From: Firmicutes bacterium ADurb.Bin193
GTDB lineage: Bacteria; Bacillota; Clostridia; Monoglobales; Firm-18
Length of the DNA: 64,000 nt
NCBI GenBank assembly: GCA_002070105.1
Contig: MWCQ01000009.1
Location: 1-64,000 of the forward strand
Direction: 5' to 3'
In this document: piece by piece, positions 43,476-52,838 of the stretch
Layout of the letters: each line of letters begins with the position of its first letter
Numbering within the stretch: position 1 is the first letter of the stretch
Made by a program: the position numbers and the translations under genes
Notes under the pieces: model-generated
Databases searched by the model: none
The model's input: only the letters and a program-made list of their open reading frames with translations
Told to the model about the DNA's origin: nothing

Positions 43476-44936
43476 ATGAATTATGAACAATTTATACCTC
43501 AAATCGGTGCGGCATCGCCGGCACAATTCGGGGTTTTTGAAAAATCCATAAACACCGTGGGCGGTGTTACCGTTTTTATGGCAAAGGACGGTGACGAAAC
43601 CGTAATTATCTCAACGGGGGATATCGGCTTTGCGGGCGAAAGTATTACCGCAAGCGGCGTCTCGTATGTTAAAGCCCCGTTAAACCACGAAAACGCCTGC
43701 GTTTTAAGAAGGCTGTTTCCGTTCACCGCGCCCGTAAGAGTTTTGGGGCATGAGCGCAGTTTCGGCGTGGGCGACAGGCTCGGAATAGCAACGCCGGGTC
43801 ATATAAGGGTTTTTGAAGACTTTGACGCCTATCCCGTGCTCGCACAGCAATCCATGCGGGAGCTTACCCTGACCAACCGAACCTATGAGGATGTTGTTGA
43901 CTCGGCGAGTTTTTTCGTCTACCGTGACGGCTTTAAAAAGGGCTTCGGCGCCGACGGCGACCATCTTAAAACGGCGAAAGATGTCGAATATGCCCTTTCG
44001 CTCGGCTTTACAATGATAACCCTTGACTGTTCGGACCACATAAAAAACGGCGTTACAGACGAAATGTGCGCCGATTTTGTAATCCCCTCCGAATTTTCAC
44101 AAAGATATCTCGGAAAAACCTTCGATATCGGCGAGGGCGTAACTCTTACCTTCAATGAGACCGAGCTTAAAAAAATACTTATGATATACGGCGGTGCGAT
44201 AGATTTCGCCCATGAGATATACAGCGCCTTTTTCGCCTCGGGCAAATATGATGCCGATTTTGAGATTTCGATAGACGAAACCGCAACCCCCACAACCCCG
44301 CTTCAGCACTTTTTTGTTGCGTCCGAGCTTACGCGCTGCGGCGTAAAATGCGCGACTGTCGCACCCCGCTTTTGCGGTGAATTCCAAAAGGGCGTGGATT
44401 ATATCGGCGACCTTAAACAGTTTGAGGAGGAGATGGCGGTTCACAGCACAATCGCGCGCCATTTCGGCTATAAATTAAGCATACATTCGGGCTCGGACAA
44501 GTTTTCAACCTTCCCGATTATCGGCGAAAAAAACCGCGGGGTATTCCATGTTAAAACTGCGGGGACAAACTGGCTTGAGGCCATGCGGGTTGTCGCTGTC
44601 GCGGACCCATCGCTATACAGACAAATTCACAAATACGCGCTTACTGCCTTTGCGGAGGCATCAACATATTACCATGTAACTACCGACCTTAATAAAATAC
44701 CCGACATTGATAAAATGTCGGACAGCGAGCTTCCCGAGCTTTTTACCCAAAATGACCCGCGACAGCTTATTCATATAACCTATGGGCTTATTCTGAACAA
44801 AAAAACTCCTGATGGTAAGTTTGAATTTAAGGACAGGCTTTATAAGCTGTGGCGTGAAAAGGAAGATTTGTATTCCGATGCCCTATACAGCCATATAGGA
44901 AGGCATTTGACCGAACTCGGAGTAGCACGGGTATAA
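43476..44936 (+). CDS. uxaE: Tagaturonate epimerase (UxaE-like)
   Basis: The 486-residue product matches the UxaE family, which epimerises D-tagaturonate to D-fructuronate and lets galacturonate enter the glucuronate branch. Features include DGFKKGFGADGDHLKTAKDVEYA, GFTMITLDCSDHIKNG (metal-site Asp/His), an SDEL-type acidic region, and YKLSIHSGSDKFSTFPIIG with His. The residue assignment is by eye. With the SDR this makes two consecutive steps; UxuA, KdgK and KdgA are not in the window. Confidence 0.85.
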   Translation: MNYEQFIPQIGAASPAQFGVFEKSINTVGGVTVFMAKDGDETVIISTGDIGFAGESITASGVSYVKAPLNHENACVLRRLFPFTAPVRVLGHERSFGVGDRLGIATPGHIRVFEDFDAYPVLAQQSMRELTLTNRTYEDVVDSASFFVYRDGFKKGFGADGDHLKTAKDVEYALSLGFTMITLDCSDHIKNGVTDEMCADFVIPSEFSQRYLGKTFDIGEGVTLTFNETELKKILMIYGGAIDFAHEIYSAFFASGKYDADFEISIDETATPTTPLQHFFVASELTRCGVKCATVAPRFCGEFQKGVDYIGDLKQFEEEMAVHSTIARHFGYKLSIHSGSDKFSTFPIIGEKNRGVFHVKTAGTNWLEAMRVVAVADPSLYRQIHKYALTAFAEASTYYHVTTDLNKIPDIDKMSDSELPELFTQNDPRQLIHITYGLILNKKTPDGKFEFKDRLYKLWREKEDLYSDALYSHIGRHLTELGVARV

Positions 44937-44946
44937 TAATTCATTT

Positions 44947-44974
44947 AAAAGCGGGTGCATAAGCGCCCGCTTTT
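44947..44974. terminator. Bidirectional terminator between uxaE and htpG
   Basis: AAAAGCGGGTGC and GCGCCCGCTTTT form a 12-pair stem (one G:T) with loop ATAA, flanked by A and T runs suitable for both directions, between two convergent genes. Confidence 0.8.
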
Positions 44975-44984
44975 CATTATGTTT

Positions 44985-46721
44985 TCATATAGCCAAATTT
45001 TCAAGAAGGCTTGCGGTTCTTTCGATAAAGTCCGTCATCTCCTCCCCCGACAGAGAAGAATTGCTTATCCTCGCAAGATCGTAAACCTGACGGCAAATAA
45101 TATCGCGCTTGTCCTCCGGAAGCGCCGAAAGCCCTTTTATCACTTTGCTTTCGGAGTTCAAAACCAGCGTGTGGCCTTCGGGAAGTTTTGAAGAAGAAAA
45201 CATTCTCGATATATCGCTCATCCTTCTTATATGCTCCTCCTGCACAATAAGCGCGGGCAGAGGTGTTTTAAGCGGCGAGGTTGTAATCTTCAAGTCATCC
45301 TTACCCAAAGCCTTTTTGAATATCCCGATAAGCTCCTCATCATCGGAGGTTTGCTCCGGGACGGTGTCTATCCGTGTAAACTTCCACTGCTCCTTCATCT
45401 CAAGGAAGCTAATAAAGTGGATATCGATTAGATGCGGGAAAATGAGGGCGGTTTTACCCTCCTCCTTAATCATTTTTATATACTGCGCCTGCTGTGTTTC
45501 GCTTGTGGCATAGAGTATCTGTTTTTCGTTTTTCCCCGCAAATTCGACAAGGCTTACATATTCTCCGTCGGTTGTTTTTGCCTGCATTATGCCTTTCAGC
45601 TTTTCGTAAAACTTTTCGTCGCTGAGGCACCCGTATTCGATAAACGGCGCAATGTCCGCCCAGTATCCGTCAAAGCTCTCCTTATCGGACTTGTGCATGG
45701 ACAAAAGCCTGTCTGCAACCTTTTTGGTTATATGCGCCGCTATCTTCGCAACAATCTCGTCGTTTTGCAGAGCGCTCCTCGATACATTCAACGGAATGTC
45801 GGGACAGTCCAAAACGCCCTTTAACAGCATAAGAAATTCGGGTATAATCTCCTTTATGTTGTCGGCAACATATACCTGATTGTTATAAAGCTTTATTTTG
45901 CCCTGCGCCGATTCAAAATCATGGGTGAGCTTGGGAAAATACAGTATCCCCTTTAGGTTAAACGGATATTCCACATTAAGATGTATCCAAAACAGAGGGT
46001 CGTTAAAATCGCTGAAAACCCTGTGGTAAAACTCTTTATACTCATCGTCGGCGCAATCCGAGGGGGATTTTGCCCACAGCGGGGATATATCGTTAACGCA
46101 TTTTTCTTCATCATTTAAATAAATCTCATACGGAAGGAACCCGCAGTATTTCAAAAGAATTGAGCGAAGTTTCTCCTTTAACAAAAAGTCGCTTTCAGCC
46201 TCTGAAATGTGAAGCGTTATTTTGGTTCCCCTGTCAGTCTTATTGCTTTCCTTCATTGTATATTCCGTTCCGCCGTCGCACCTCCAAAGCACCGCGGGCT
46301 CGCCGGTATAAGACTTTGTTTCAAGCTCGACGGAGTCGGCTACCATAAATGCGGAATAAAAGCCAAGCCCGAAATGGCCTATGATACGGCTTTGCTCGTC
46401 CTGGTCTTTATACTTCTCCAAAAATTCCTCCGCACTCGAAAACGCAATTTGGTTTATATATTTTTTTACCTCTTCTTCAGTCATTCCGATACCGTTGTCC
46501 GTTATCGTTATCGTCTTTGCCTCCCTGTCGCATACTATGTCGATGCGGGGCGTCTCGGAAAACTCAGCCTCGCCCGCCGCGGAAAGCTTTTTAAGCTTTG
46601 AAATAGCGTCACAGCCGTTCACAACAAGTTCCCTCAAAAAAATGTCCTTGTCGGAATAAAGCCACTTTTTAATAATGGGAAAGATGTTTTTTGTGTTGAC
46701 TTTAATGCTTCCTCTGCTCAC
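44985..46721 (-). CDS. htpG: HSP90-family chaperone HtpG
   Basis: GHKL ATPase chaperone. The 578-residue product has LVVNGCDAISKLKKL (ATP-binding Asn; the usual ELISNASDA is altered to ELVVNGCDA), ITDNGIGMTEEEV, GHFGLGFYSAFMVAD and SRSALQND. It is shorter than E. coli HtpG (624), and the charged linker and C-terminal dimerisation domain look compact. No CIRCE element is present upstream. Convergent with uxaE. Confidence 0.94.
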   Translation of the reverse strand: MSRGSIKVNTKNIFPIIKKWLYSDKDIFLRELVVNGCDAISKLKKLSAAGEAEFSETPRIDIVCDREAKTITITDNGIGMTEEEVKKYINQIAFSSAEEFLEKYKDQDEQSRIIGHFGLGFYSAFMVADSVELETKSYTGEPAVLWRCDGGTEYTMKESNKTDRGTKITLHISEAESDFLLKEKLRSILLKYCGFLPYEIYLNDEEKCVNDISPLWAKSPSDCADDEYKEFYHRVFSDFNDPLFWIHLNVEYPFNLKGILYFPKLTHDFESAQGKIKLYNNQVYVADNIKEIIPEFLMLLKGVLDCPDIPLNVSRSALQNDEIVAKIAAHITKKVADRLLSMHKSDKESFDGYWADIAPFIEYGCLSDEKFYEKLKGIMQAKTTDGEYVSLVEFAGKNEKQILYATSETQQAQYIKMIKEEGKTALIFPHLIDIHFISFLEMKEQWKFTRIDTVPEQTSDDEELIGIFKKALGKDDLKITTSPLKTPLPALIVQEEHIRRMSDISRMFSSSKLPEGHTLVLNSESKVIKGLSALPEDKRDIICRQVYDLARISNSSLSGEEMTDFIERTASLLENLAI

Positions 46722-46769
46722 TTTTAATACCTCCGCATTCAGACAATTGTCCGAGTATTATGATAAATC

Positions 46770-46798
46770 ATTTTAGCAAATTCACATTTTTCTGTCAA
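46770..46798 (-). promoter_or_regulatory. Probable promoter of htpG
   Basis: On the minus strand, perfect TTGACA (46798-46793) and TAAAAT (46775-46770) have a 17-base spacer, about 50 bases before the htpG start. An overlapping plus-strand pair, TTCACA (46781) and TATAAT (46805) with an 18-base spacer, would serve the SOD gene. Confidence 0.6.
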
Positions 46799-46842
46799 GG
46801 CGAATATAATTCAAAGAAACGATTTTTTATGAGGTGATTTTT

Positions 46843-47274
46843 ATGATCAGAAACAGAATTATCGCATTTATTTCGGGAGGGAAAAGCTATCCGGATTTAA
46901 AGGGGACGGTAACATTTCGGCCGATGATGAACGGAACATTGGTCAGCGCAAGCATTTCGGGACTTCCCGGCAGCAACGGCTTTCACGGCTTTCATCTTCA
47001 CGAAGGCGGAGAGTGTGACTTTGAACATAATTTCGAAAGCGCAAAGGGGCACTATAACCCCGAAAATAAAAAACATCCCTACCATGCGGGAGATTTTCCT
47101 CCGCTTCTTTCGGCAGGCGGGTCGGCTTTTTCGGAGTTTTACACAGACCGCATTACGCCTAACGATGCGGTGGGGAAAACGGTTATTATTCACTCCGCGC
47201 CCGACGATTTTCGCACGGACCCCTCGGGAAATTCGGGCAACAGAATCGCATGCGGGGTTGTTAGGAAAATATAA
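46843..47274 (+). CDS. sodC: Cu/Zn superoxide dismutase-like protein without signal peptide
   Basis: The start is ATG 46843, five bases after GAGGTGA. The 143-residue product has the SOD metal ligands: FHGFHLHEGGEC (two Cu His), KGHYNPENKKHPYHAGD (bridging His, Zn His and Asp) and VIIHSAPDDFRTDPSGNSGNRIACG (Cu His, active-site Arg, second disulfide Cys). All catalytic residues are present. There is no signal sequence or lipobox, whereas most bacterial Cu/Zn SODs are exported; the N-terminus starts at the fold. It is divergent from htpG. Confidence 0.88.
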   Translation: MIRNRIIAFISGGKSYPDLKGTVTFRPMMNGTLVSASISGLPGSNGFHGFHLHEGGECDFEHNFESAKGHYNPENKKHPYHAGDFPPLLSAGGSAFSEFYTDRITPNDAVGKTVIIHSAPDDFRTDPSGNSGNRIACGVVRKI

Positions 47275-47352
47275 TTTATACTGACTTAAAAAGTGTTTTT
47301 TTACGGCGAAACCATATACGGACAGGCTTTTTGTATGAACACTAAATTATAA

Positions 47353-47679
47353 TCAGACCTTCCATAAATATTTTTCAAGGTCCACACAGTAAGATTCATC
47401 CACCGCAACACCCTCACCTTCGAGAAGCGTTTTTTGAACCTCAATCCCTCCGAAGGCAAAGCCTCCGCTTAAATAGCCCTTGCGGTTTACCACTCTGTGA
47501 CACGGGATTATTCCGGGGCGGGGGTTTACATGAAGCGCCCACCCGACTACCCTTGCACTCCTCGGCGAGCCGCATTTCGAAGCAATCTGACCGTATGTTG
47601 CAACTTTTCCCAACGGGATTTGCATTACAGTTTCATATACCCTTTCAAAAAAATCCACAGAAGCCCCACTCCCTCGCAA
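47353..47679 (-). CDS. MGMT-family DNA-binding-domain protein (alkyltransferase-like)
   Basis: The 108-residue product is just the C-terminal domain of O6-alkylguanine transferases: IPLGKVATYGQIASKCGSPRSARVVGWALH, the active-site PCHRVVNRKGYLSGGF, and a final helix. The reactive Cys is present in PCHR, unlike ATL proteins where it is Trp, so methyl transfer is possible although the N-terminal domain is missing. Single gene with no obvious partner. Confidence 0.85.
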   Translation of the reverse strand: MRGSGASVDFFERVYETVMQIPLGKVATYGQIASKCGSPRSARVVGWALHVNPRPGIIPCHRVVNRKGYLSGGFAFGGIEVQKTLLEGEGVAVDESYCVDLEKYLWKV

Positions 47680-47908
47680 TTAAGACGATAAATAGAAATC
47701 TTTTATTATTATAAGGCTTTTTTAATACTCTGTCAACGAAACACATTGATACGGCAATTTCGCACAATTTAGTGTTTAGGCGTGCAGCGCAATTTCCGAT
47801 AAATTAAAAAAGCTTTTCGCTTGCGAAAAGCAACCATAATTCTTCATTTTTCATTTTTATTTCTTATTTCGAAAAGCCTGTTTAAGAAAAGAATAATAAA
47901 TAAAAAAC
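47680..47908. other. Intergenic region with a small palindrome
   Basis: No gene is supported. GCTTTTCGCTTGCGAAAAGC near 47811-47830 is a perfect hairpin with a two-base loop. The rest is AT-rich. Confidence 0.5.
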
Positions 47909-47937
47909 AATGACTGGTCTTATTAAAACCAGTCATT
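47909..47937 (-). terminator. Terminator of the DUF6514-like gene
   Basis: AATGACTGGT and ACCAGTCATT form a perfect 10-pair stem with a nine-base loop; T-runs follow on both strands. It sits directly beyond the stop codon at 47943. Confidence 0.8.
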
Positions 47938-47942
47938 ATTTT

Positions 47943-48287
47943 TTATGCAGTTGACGAAACCTCATTACAATTATTAAACCTTCCTTTTTTATCGACTATG
48001 TCATCAATTATTTCTTCTAATGTCAAGGGTGTTACGGAATTATCACTAAGTAATCTGGCGATATTGTAAATCATTTTTTCGGACACGCAGATCTCATTCA
48101 TCGTCTTTATTTCAGTATATTTGATGCCCTCTCTCCTCTGTGTTTTTACAATTTCTATACCATATGTGGAAATATTTATACTTTCATTTTGAGTTTGATT
48201 CTCAATAATATAATACTCAAGCTCAAAAGGCTCTTCCACTCCGTCCGCCACAGACACCGACATAGTTGAAAACAAAAACTTATTCAT
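47943..48287 (-). CDS. DUF6514-like small protein
   Basis: The start is ATG 48287 (MNKFLFSTMSVSVADGV) behind GGAGGTGATT; the frame stays open upstream without a ribosome site. The 114-residue product contains a beta-rich part (YYIIENQ, STYGIEIVKTQR) and a helical part ending MIYNIARLLSDNSVTPLTLEEIIDDIVD. This resembles a Clostridia family usually labelled DUF6514, in which the YGIEI and VTPxxLxEIVDD blocks recur; moderately sure. Function unknown, no membrane segment. Confidence 0.6.
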   Translation of the reverse strand: MNKFLFSTMSVSVADGVEEPFELEYYIIENQTQNESINISTYGIEIVKTQRREGIKYTEIKTMNEICVSEKMIYNIARLLSDNSVTPLTLEEIIDDIVDKKGRFNNCNEVSSTA

Positions 48288-48615
48288 TTTAATCACCTCC
48301 GTTTCAAAAAATATTTGTTTAGCGGAAAATATAATCCGCATGCACTTACACTTACATCAAAAGCCAATGGCCCCGAAAACCACTTCTATCCCCGGACATT
48401 TTATTTGAATTTTTATGTACTTTTTTATGATAATTTTTAATGTTTATGCATCACAATTTTTTTGTTTTTTAGGTGACTGCAATAATTATACAATATACAA
48501 ATACTATATTCTACTGCTTTCCATCGCAAATTAACTAATATTTCGACATTATTCAACATAAAACAACATGTTTTTGTATATATTTGTCGAATTATAATAT
48601 TTATTTTTTGTATTT
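48288..48615. other. AT-rich intergenic region, nothing recognised
   Basis: About 330 bases between the DUF6514-like gene start and the end of the Ca2+-ATPase gene. Strongly AT-rich with no gene, terminator or clear promoter that I can defend. Confidence 0.4.
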
Positions 48616-51117
48616 TTAATCAGCGTTTTGCATATCTTTGAAATTAATGCATTTTTTCTGAATCTCCGAAATCACCGAAGGAATTATGCTCAAAAGCGCT
48701 ACAATACCCCACTGAAACACCGTAAGGGGAACAACTTTAAAAAGCCTTGATAACACCGGTACGGCAACTACCGCAACCTGCATAATACAGCAAATGACGA
48801 ATGCACCTATCAGATAATTGTTTCGTTTTATCCCTGTGGAAAAGACTGATTTTCCGCTTCGAACATCAAACGAATGAACAAGCTGGGAAATGCTTAAAAC
48901 ACAAAACGCCATGGTTCTTCCCGTTACAAGGTCAAATCTTGACATACCGATACTAAAGGCAATAAGCGAAACAAGCCCTATAATACAGCCCTCGAGAAAA
49001 ATGGTAAGACCGAGCCCGTCCTGAAAAATACCGCTCTTTTTGCTTTTCGGCTTGCAAAGCATTATATCCCTGTCAATCTCATCCATGCCAAGAGCGATTG
49101 CGGGGAGGGAGTCGGTAACAAGGTTTACCCACAAAAGCTGTATTGCAAGAAGGGGTGCGGGCCAGCCAAAGAATATCGCAATAAAAATCGTCAGAATTTC
49201 GCCTATGTTTGACGAGAGCAGAAAATGCACCGATTTTCTTATATTGTCATATATTCCTCTGCCTTGCCTTACCGCCTCCACTATCGTAGAAAAATTATCA
49301 TCCGCCAAAACCATATCCGCCGCACCCTTTGCAACCTCCGTACCGTTTATACCCATTGCACAGCCGATGTCGGCGGTCTTGAGCGCGGGTGCGTCATTTA
49401 CCCCGTCGCCCGTCATTGCAACTATTGCGTTTCTTTTTTGAAAAGCCCTTACGATTCGCAGCTTGTCTTCGGGTGAGACCCTTGCGAATACGCTGTAACC
49501 GAATATATCCGCTTCAAGACGATTATCGGGAATCAGCGCAAGCTCCTTCCCCGTTATTGCCCTGTCGCCCGTTCGCATTATCCCAAGCTCATTTGCTATG
49601 GCGCATGCGGTGTGAATATGGTCGCCCGTTATCATCACGGTTTTTATTCCCGCCCTACGGCACAGCTTAACCGCCTCCTTAGCCTCAGGCCGGACGGGGT
49701 CTGCCGTACCGATAAGTCCGGCGAAAATAAGCCCTCTTTCGGGGTCTTCGGGAACGGCATTTACATCACGGTATGCAACGCCCAAAACCCTAAGCGCATC
49801 CTTTGCCATTTCGCTGTTTTGGTCGAGTATTCTTTTTTTCTCCTCATCCGAAACGGCGCATTTTTCAATAAGAACATCGGGCGCACCCTTTGTTATTATT
49901 CTGAATCCGCTCCCTGTTTTACACACAACCGTCATTAGCTTTCGCTTCGAATCAAACGGAATTTCCGAAACGCGGGGGATATTCGGTACATTCCCCGCTT
50001 TGGCGAGTATCGCCCTTTCGGTCGGGTCGGTACCGTTACAGCACAGCGCCGCAAGGGTTATTGCATTTCCGTCGTCGCAGGCTGTTTTGACAACCGTTAT
50101 TTTGTTTTGGGTCAAGGTGCCTGTTTTGTCCGAGCATATAACAGATGCGCTTCCGAGCGTTTCCACGGCGGGAAGCTTCCTGATTATTGCGTTTTTGCCC
50201 GACATCCTTTTAACGCCTATCGCAAGGACAACCGTCACAATTGCGGGAAGCCCCTCCGGTATTGCCGCAACCGCAAGACTTACCGAGGTCATAAACATAT
50301 CGAATGCGGGCATTTTCCTCATAAAGCCTAAAATGAAAATGAGTGTGCATATCGCAAGAATTCCCGTTCCCAAAGCCCTGCCTATATCCGCAAGGCGTAC
50401 CTGGAGCGGTGTTTTGTTGTTTTCGTCCGATGCTATCATTTTAGCAATTCTTCCGACCTGGGTATTCATTCCCGTTTCAACCGCCACAGCCTCCGCCCGC
50501 CCGCTTACCACAAGCGTTGTGGCAAAAAGCATGTTGCTTTGGTCGCCTATATGCAGCTTACCTCCGATAGCATCGGCATGCTTATCCTGAGGAAGCGACT
50601 CACCGGTAAGCGCCGACTCCTCGGTCTTCAGGTTCGTACATTCGATAATTCGTGCGTCAGCGGCTATGTAATCGCCCGTTTCAAGAATCAATATGTCCCC
50701 CGGAACTACATCCTCACATGATACAACCATTATCTCGCCGCCGCGCCTTACCTTTGCGTGAGGGGCTGATAGCTTTTTAAGCGCCTCAATCGCTTTTTCC
50801 GCCCTGCTCTCCTGTGCTACGCCGATTACGGCGTTTAAAGTCACAATCGCAAGTATAATTGCCGGATCGGCAAAATCCCTTTCCCCGCGAAGCAGAGACA
50901 TTAAAAACGAAACAGCAGCCGCCGCCAAAAGAATAATTATCATAAAATCGCCAAGTTGCTGTGTAATTTTTCGGAGGACGGACCTGCCCTCCTTTTGCTC
51001 CAAAGCATTTTTTCCGTAAATGCCGAGCCTTAATCCGTGCTCCTCCTTTTCAAGCCCTCTTTTACTTGTTTTAAGATGTTCAAATACCGAATTAACCGTC
51101 TGCTCATACCATATCAT
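48616..51117 (-). CDS. P-type Ca2+-transporting ATPase
   Basis: Membrane pump, 833 residues, P2-type (SERCA/PMCA-like). It has the actuator motif TGESLPQ near residue 170, TM4 AIPEGLPAIVTVVLAIGV with the Ca-binding Glu, the phosphorylation motif CSDKTGTLTQNK near 330, MTGDGVNDAPALKTADIGCAMG, and TM6 LWVNLVTDSLPAIALGMDE with Asn and Asp ligands. The Asn/Asp pair supports Ca2+ over Na+/K+. Slightly shorter than SERCA, with a reduced nucleotide domain. The next gene upstream on this strand, the LiaF-like one, is about 190 bases away and ends in its own terminator. Confidence 0.92.
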   Translation of the reverse strand: MIWYEQTVNSVFEHLKTSKRGLEKEEHGLRLGIYGKNALEQKEGRSVLRKITQQLGDFMIIILLAAAAVSFLMSLLRGERDFADPAIILAIVTLNAVIGVAQESRAEKAIEALKKLSAPHAKVRRGGEIMVVSCEDVVPGDILILETGDYIAADARIIECTNLKTEESALTGESLPQDKHADAIGGKLHIGDQSNMLFATTLVVSGRAEAVAVETGMNTQVGRIAKMIASDENNKTPLQVRLADIGRALGTGILAICTLIFILGFMRKMPAFDMFMTSVSLAVAAIPEGLPAIVTVVLAIGVKRMSGKNAIIRKLPAVETLGSASVICSDKTGTLTQNKITVVKTACDDGNAITLAALCCNGTDPTERAILAKAGNVPNIPRVSEIPFDSKRKLMTVVCKTGSGFRIITKGAPDVLIEKCAVSDEEKKRILDQNSEMAKDALRVLGVAYRDVNAVPEDPERGLIFAGLIGTADPVRPEAKEAVKLCRRAGIKTVMITGDHIHTACAIANELGIMRTGDRAITGKELALIPDNRLEADIFGYSVFARVSPEDKLRIVRAFQKRNAIVAMTGDGVNDAPALKTADIGCAMGINGTEVAKGAADMVLADDNFSTIVEAVRQGRGIYDNIRKSVHFLLSSNIGEILTIFIAIFFGWPAPLLAIQLLWVNLVTDSLPAIALGMDEIDRDIMLCKPKSKKSGIFQDGLGLTIFLEGCIIGLVSLIAFSIGMSRFDLVTGRTMAFCVLSISQLVHSFDVRSGKSVFSTGIKRNNYLIGAFVICCIMQVAVVAVPVLSRLFKVVPLTVFQWGIVALLSIIPSVISEIQKKCINFKDMQNAD

Positions 51118-51243
51118 TTGAATCCTCCGCTCTTAATTATGGTGTAGTATTATACATCTATACTTATGATAGGGTAAAAGCAAATATGCAGGGGTTGTCT
51201 TAACCTGTCCATAAATTTTGGCACAACACTTTTCTGACATAAA

Positions 51244-51277
51244 AAAGCCGTATTTCATAAAATCGAAATACAGCTTT
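51244..51277 (-). terminator. Terminator of the LiaF-like gene
   Basis: AAAGCCGTATTTC and GAAATACAGCTTT form a 12-of-13-pair stem; read on the minus strand it is followed by TTTTTT. It lies between the LiaF-like gene and the Ca2+-ATPase gene. Confidence 0.7.
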
Positions 51278-51309
51278 CTTTTATACTCTTAAAATTCTTA
51301 AGTTTTTTG

Positions 51310-51987
51310 TCAAATACTCCTCGGCTTATTGTAAATCTCAATCCCGCCGCAAAGCGTGCTTCCCGCTATCGTTAAAACGGTTCTGGGATTCTGCGGGCTT
51401 ACCGTCCTGTTTTCACAGCCGCCGAAAACAGGTGTTACGCGAGCCAAAACGCCCCAGTCCTCAGGTACGATTATTTCAATCCCGCCGAAAACGGCATTTA
51501 CATCCATGTGGCACACGGATAGATTTGTGTCTGCGTTCCGAAGGTCAACCTTAATACCGCCAAAAGCTACATTTAAATCACCGTATTCAAAATTGTTGCT
51601 TGAACAAACAAGCTCCGAACCTGAAAAAAACGCATTTGCTTCTATTTTGTTGTCGGCAACCGACATATCCCGATAGCCTGTTTTTCTTTTAAAGATGAAT
51701 CGCGCGCCTATTAAAATAATCGTTCCGGGCACCAGTATCTTCCACGGATCAAAATCACCCAAAAAACCGGCGTATTTGCACAAAAACAGTTCACCCACAA
51801 CAACCAAAAATCCGTCCAATGCGCTCACTCTTTTTTTGACAATTATGTTGGATAAACCCATCCCGACCATAAAAAGCGGAATAATATAATGCCAAAGCGT
51901 GCCGGTGTCCATAAACCCGAGATTCTGAAGAAGCATGATTACCCCTATCAGAATTACCATCGCTCCGAAAAAGTATCTTGATTTCAA
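51310..51987 (-). CDS. LiaF-like membrane protein (LiaF/DUF5668 type)
   Basis: The 225-residue product has four short membrane spans in residues 1-95 (GAMVILIGVIMLLQNLGF; WHYIIPLFMVGMGLSNI; ILVPGTIILIGARFIFK) and a C-terminal beta-helix-like domain with repeated AFGGIKVDL, VFGGIEIIV, VFGGCENR and LCGGIEIYN. This is the LiaF C-terminal fold, linked in Bacillus to cell-envelope stress sensing; no LiaR/S pair is adjacent. Confidence 0.82.
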   Translation of the reverse strand: MKSRYFFGAMVILIGVIMLLQNLGFMDTGTLWHYIIPLFMVGMGLSNIIVKKRVSALDGFLVVVGELFLCKYAGFLGDFDPWKILVPGTIILIGARFIFKRKTGYRDMSVADNKIEANAFFSGSELVCSSNNFEYGDLNVAFGGIKVDLRNADTNLSVCHMDVNAVFGGIEIIVPEDWGVLARVTPVFGGCENRTVSPQNPRTVLTIAGSTLCGGIEIYNKPRSI

Positions 51988-52019
51988 AGCGCTTTAACCC
52001 CCTTTATAATAAAAATAAT

Positions 52020-52838
52020 TCAGATAAACAAAAGAAGACTAACGGCCATAACCGCCATTCCTCCTATAAGCCCGTAAACCGTAAGATGTGCCTCGCCATA
52101 TTCTCTTGCGGTCGGCAACAGCTCGTCCAATGAAATGAAAACCATTATCCCCGCAACAATCGCAAACAACACCCCGAATGTTATGTCATTGAAAAAGCGG
52201 GCGAATAAAAGATATCCGATAAGCGCGCCCGCAGGCTCGGCCAGACCCGACATAAAAGACATCCAAAACGCCTTTTTTCTGTTCCCTGTTGCGAAATAGA
52301 CGGGAATTGATACAGCAAGCCCCTCAGGTATATTATGTAATGCAACCGCAATTGCTATTGCAATTCCGAGCGTTGGCTTTGACAGCGAAGATGTAAAGGT
52401 TGCAAGACCCTCGGGGAAATTATGTATCGCAATGGCAAGAGCGCTCATAATCCCCATTCGCATAAGGCTCTTACTGTTTTTTTGCGCTTTGTCCGCCGAT
52501 TCGTCCATTTCCTCAACCGTATGAAGCTCATGAGGATTCCCCAAAGAAGGCACAAGCCTGTCAATCGCTGCCGCAAGAAGTATGCCTGCGAAAAAAGACA
52601 GCACAACCGCCCAGTTCCCGCGCTGAACACCTAATCCGGCAACAAGGCTGTTCTTTGCCTTTGCGAAAATGTCAATCATCGAAACATATATCATTACGCC
52701 TGCAGAAAAACCGAGGGTTACGGAAAGAAACCTCTTGTTTGTCTTTTTGCTTAAAAGCGCTATTAAACTTCCGATCCCTGTGGAAAGCCCCGCAAACAAG
52801 GTCAGGCCAAACGCAAACAATACAGCTTTTGCATCCAT
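52020..52838 (-). CDS. ZIP-family metal (zinc) transporter
   Basis: The start is ATG 52838 (MDAKAVLFAFG) after GGAGGTG. The 272-residue protein has eight hydrophobic segments with the paired metal-site motifs IAIHNFPEGLATF and VALHNIPEGLAVS in TM4 and TM5, a His-containing loop (NPHELHTVEEMDESADK) and LDELLPTAREYGEAH. It resembles ZupT-type importers of Zn2+ and other divalent metals. No Zur site was recognised. Confidence 0.92.
   Translation of the reverse strand: MDAKAVLFAFGLTLFAGLSTGIGSLIALLSKKTNKRFLSVTLGFSAGVMIYVSMIDIFAKAKNSLVAGLGVQRGNWAVVLSFFAGILLAAAIDRLVPSLGNPHELHTVEEMDESADKAQKNSKSLMRMGIMSALAIAIHNFPEGLATFTSSLSKPTLGIAIAIAVALHNIPEGLAVSIPVYFATGNRKKAFWMSFMSGLAEPAGALIGYLLFARFFNDITFGVLFAIVAGIMVFISLDELLPTAREYGEAHLTVYGLIGGMAVMAVSLLLFI

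Noticed and set aside
46722-46842. CIRCE heat-shock element before htpG
   Set aside because: No TTAGCACTC-N9-GAGTGCTAA dyad or close variant; only sigma-A-like promoters are seen.
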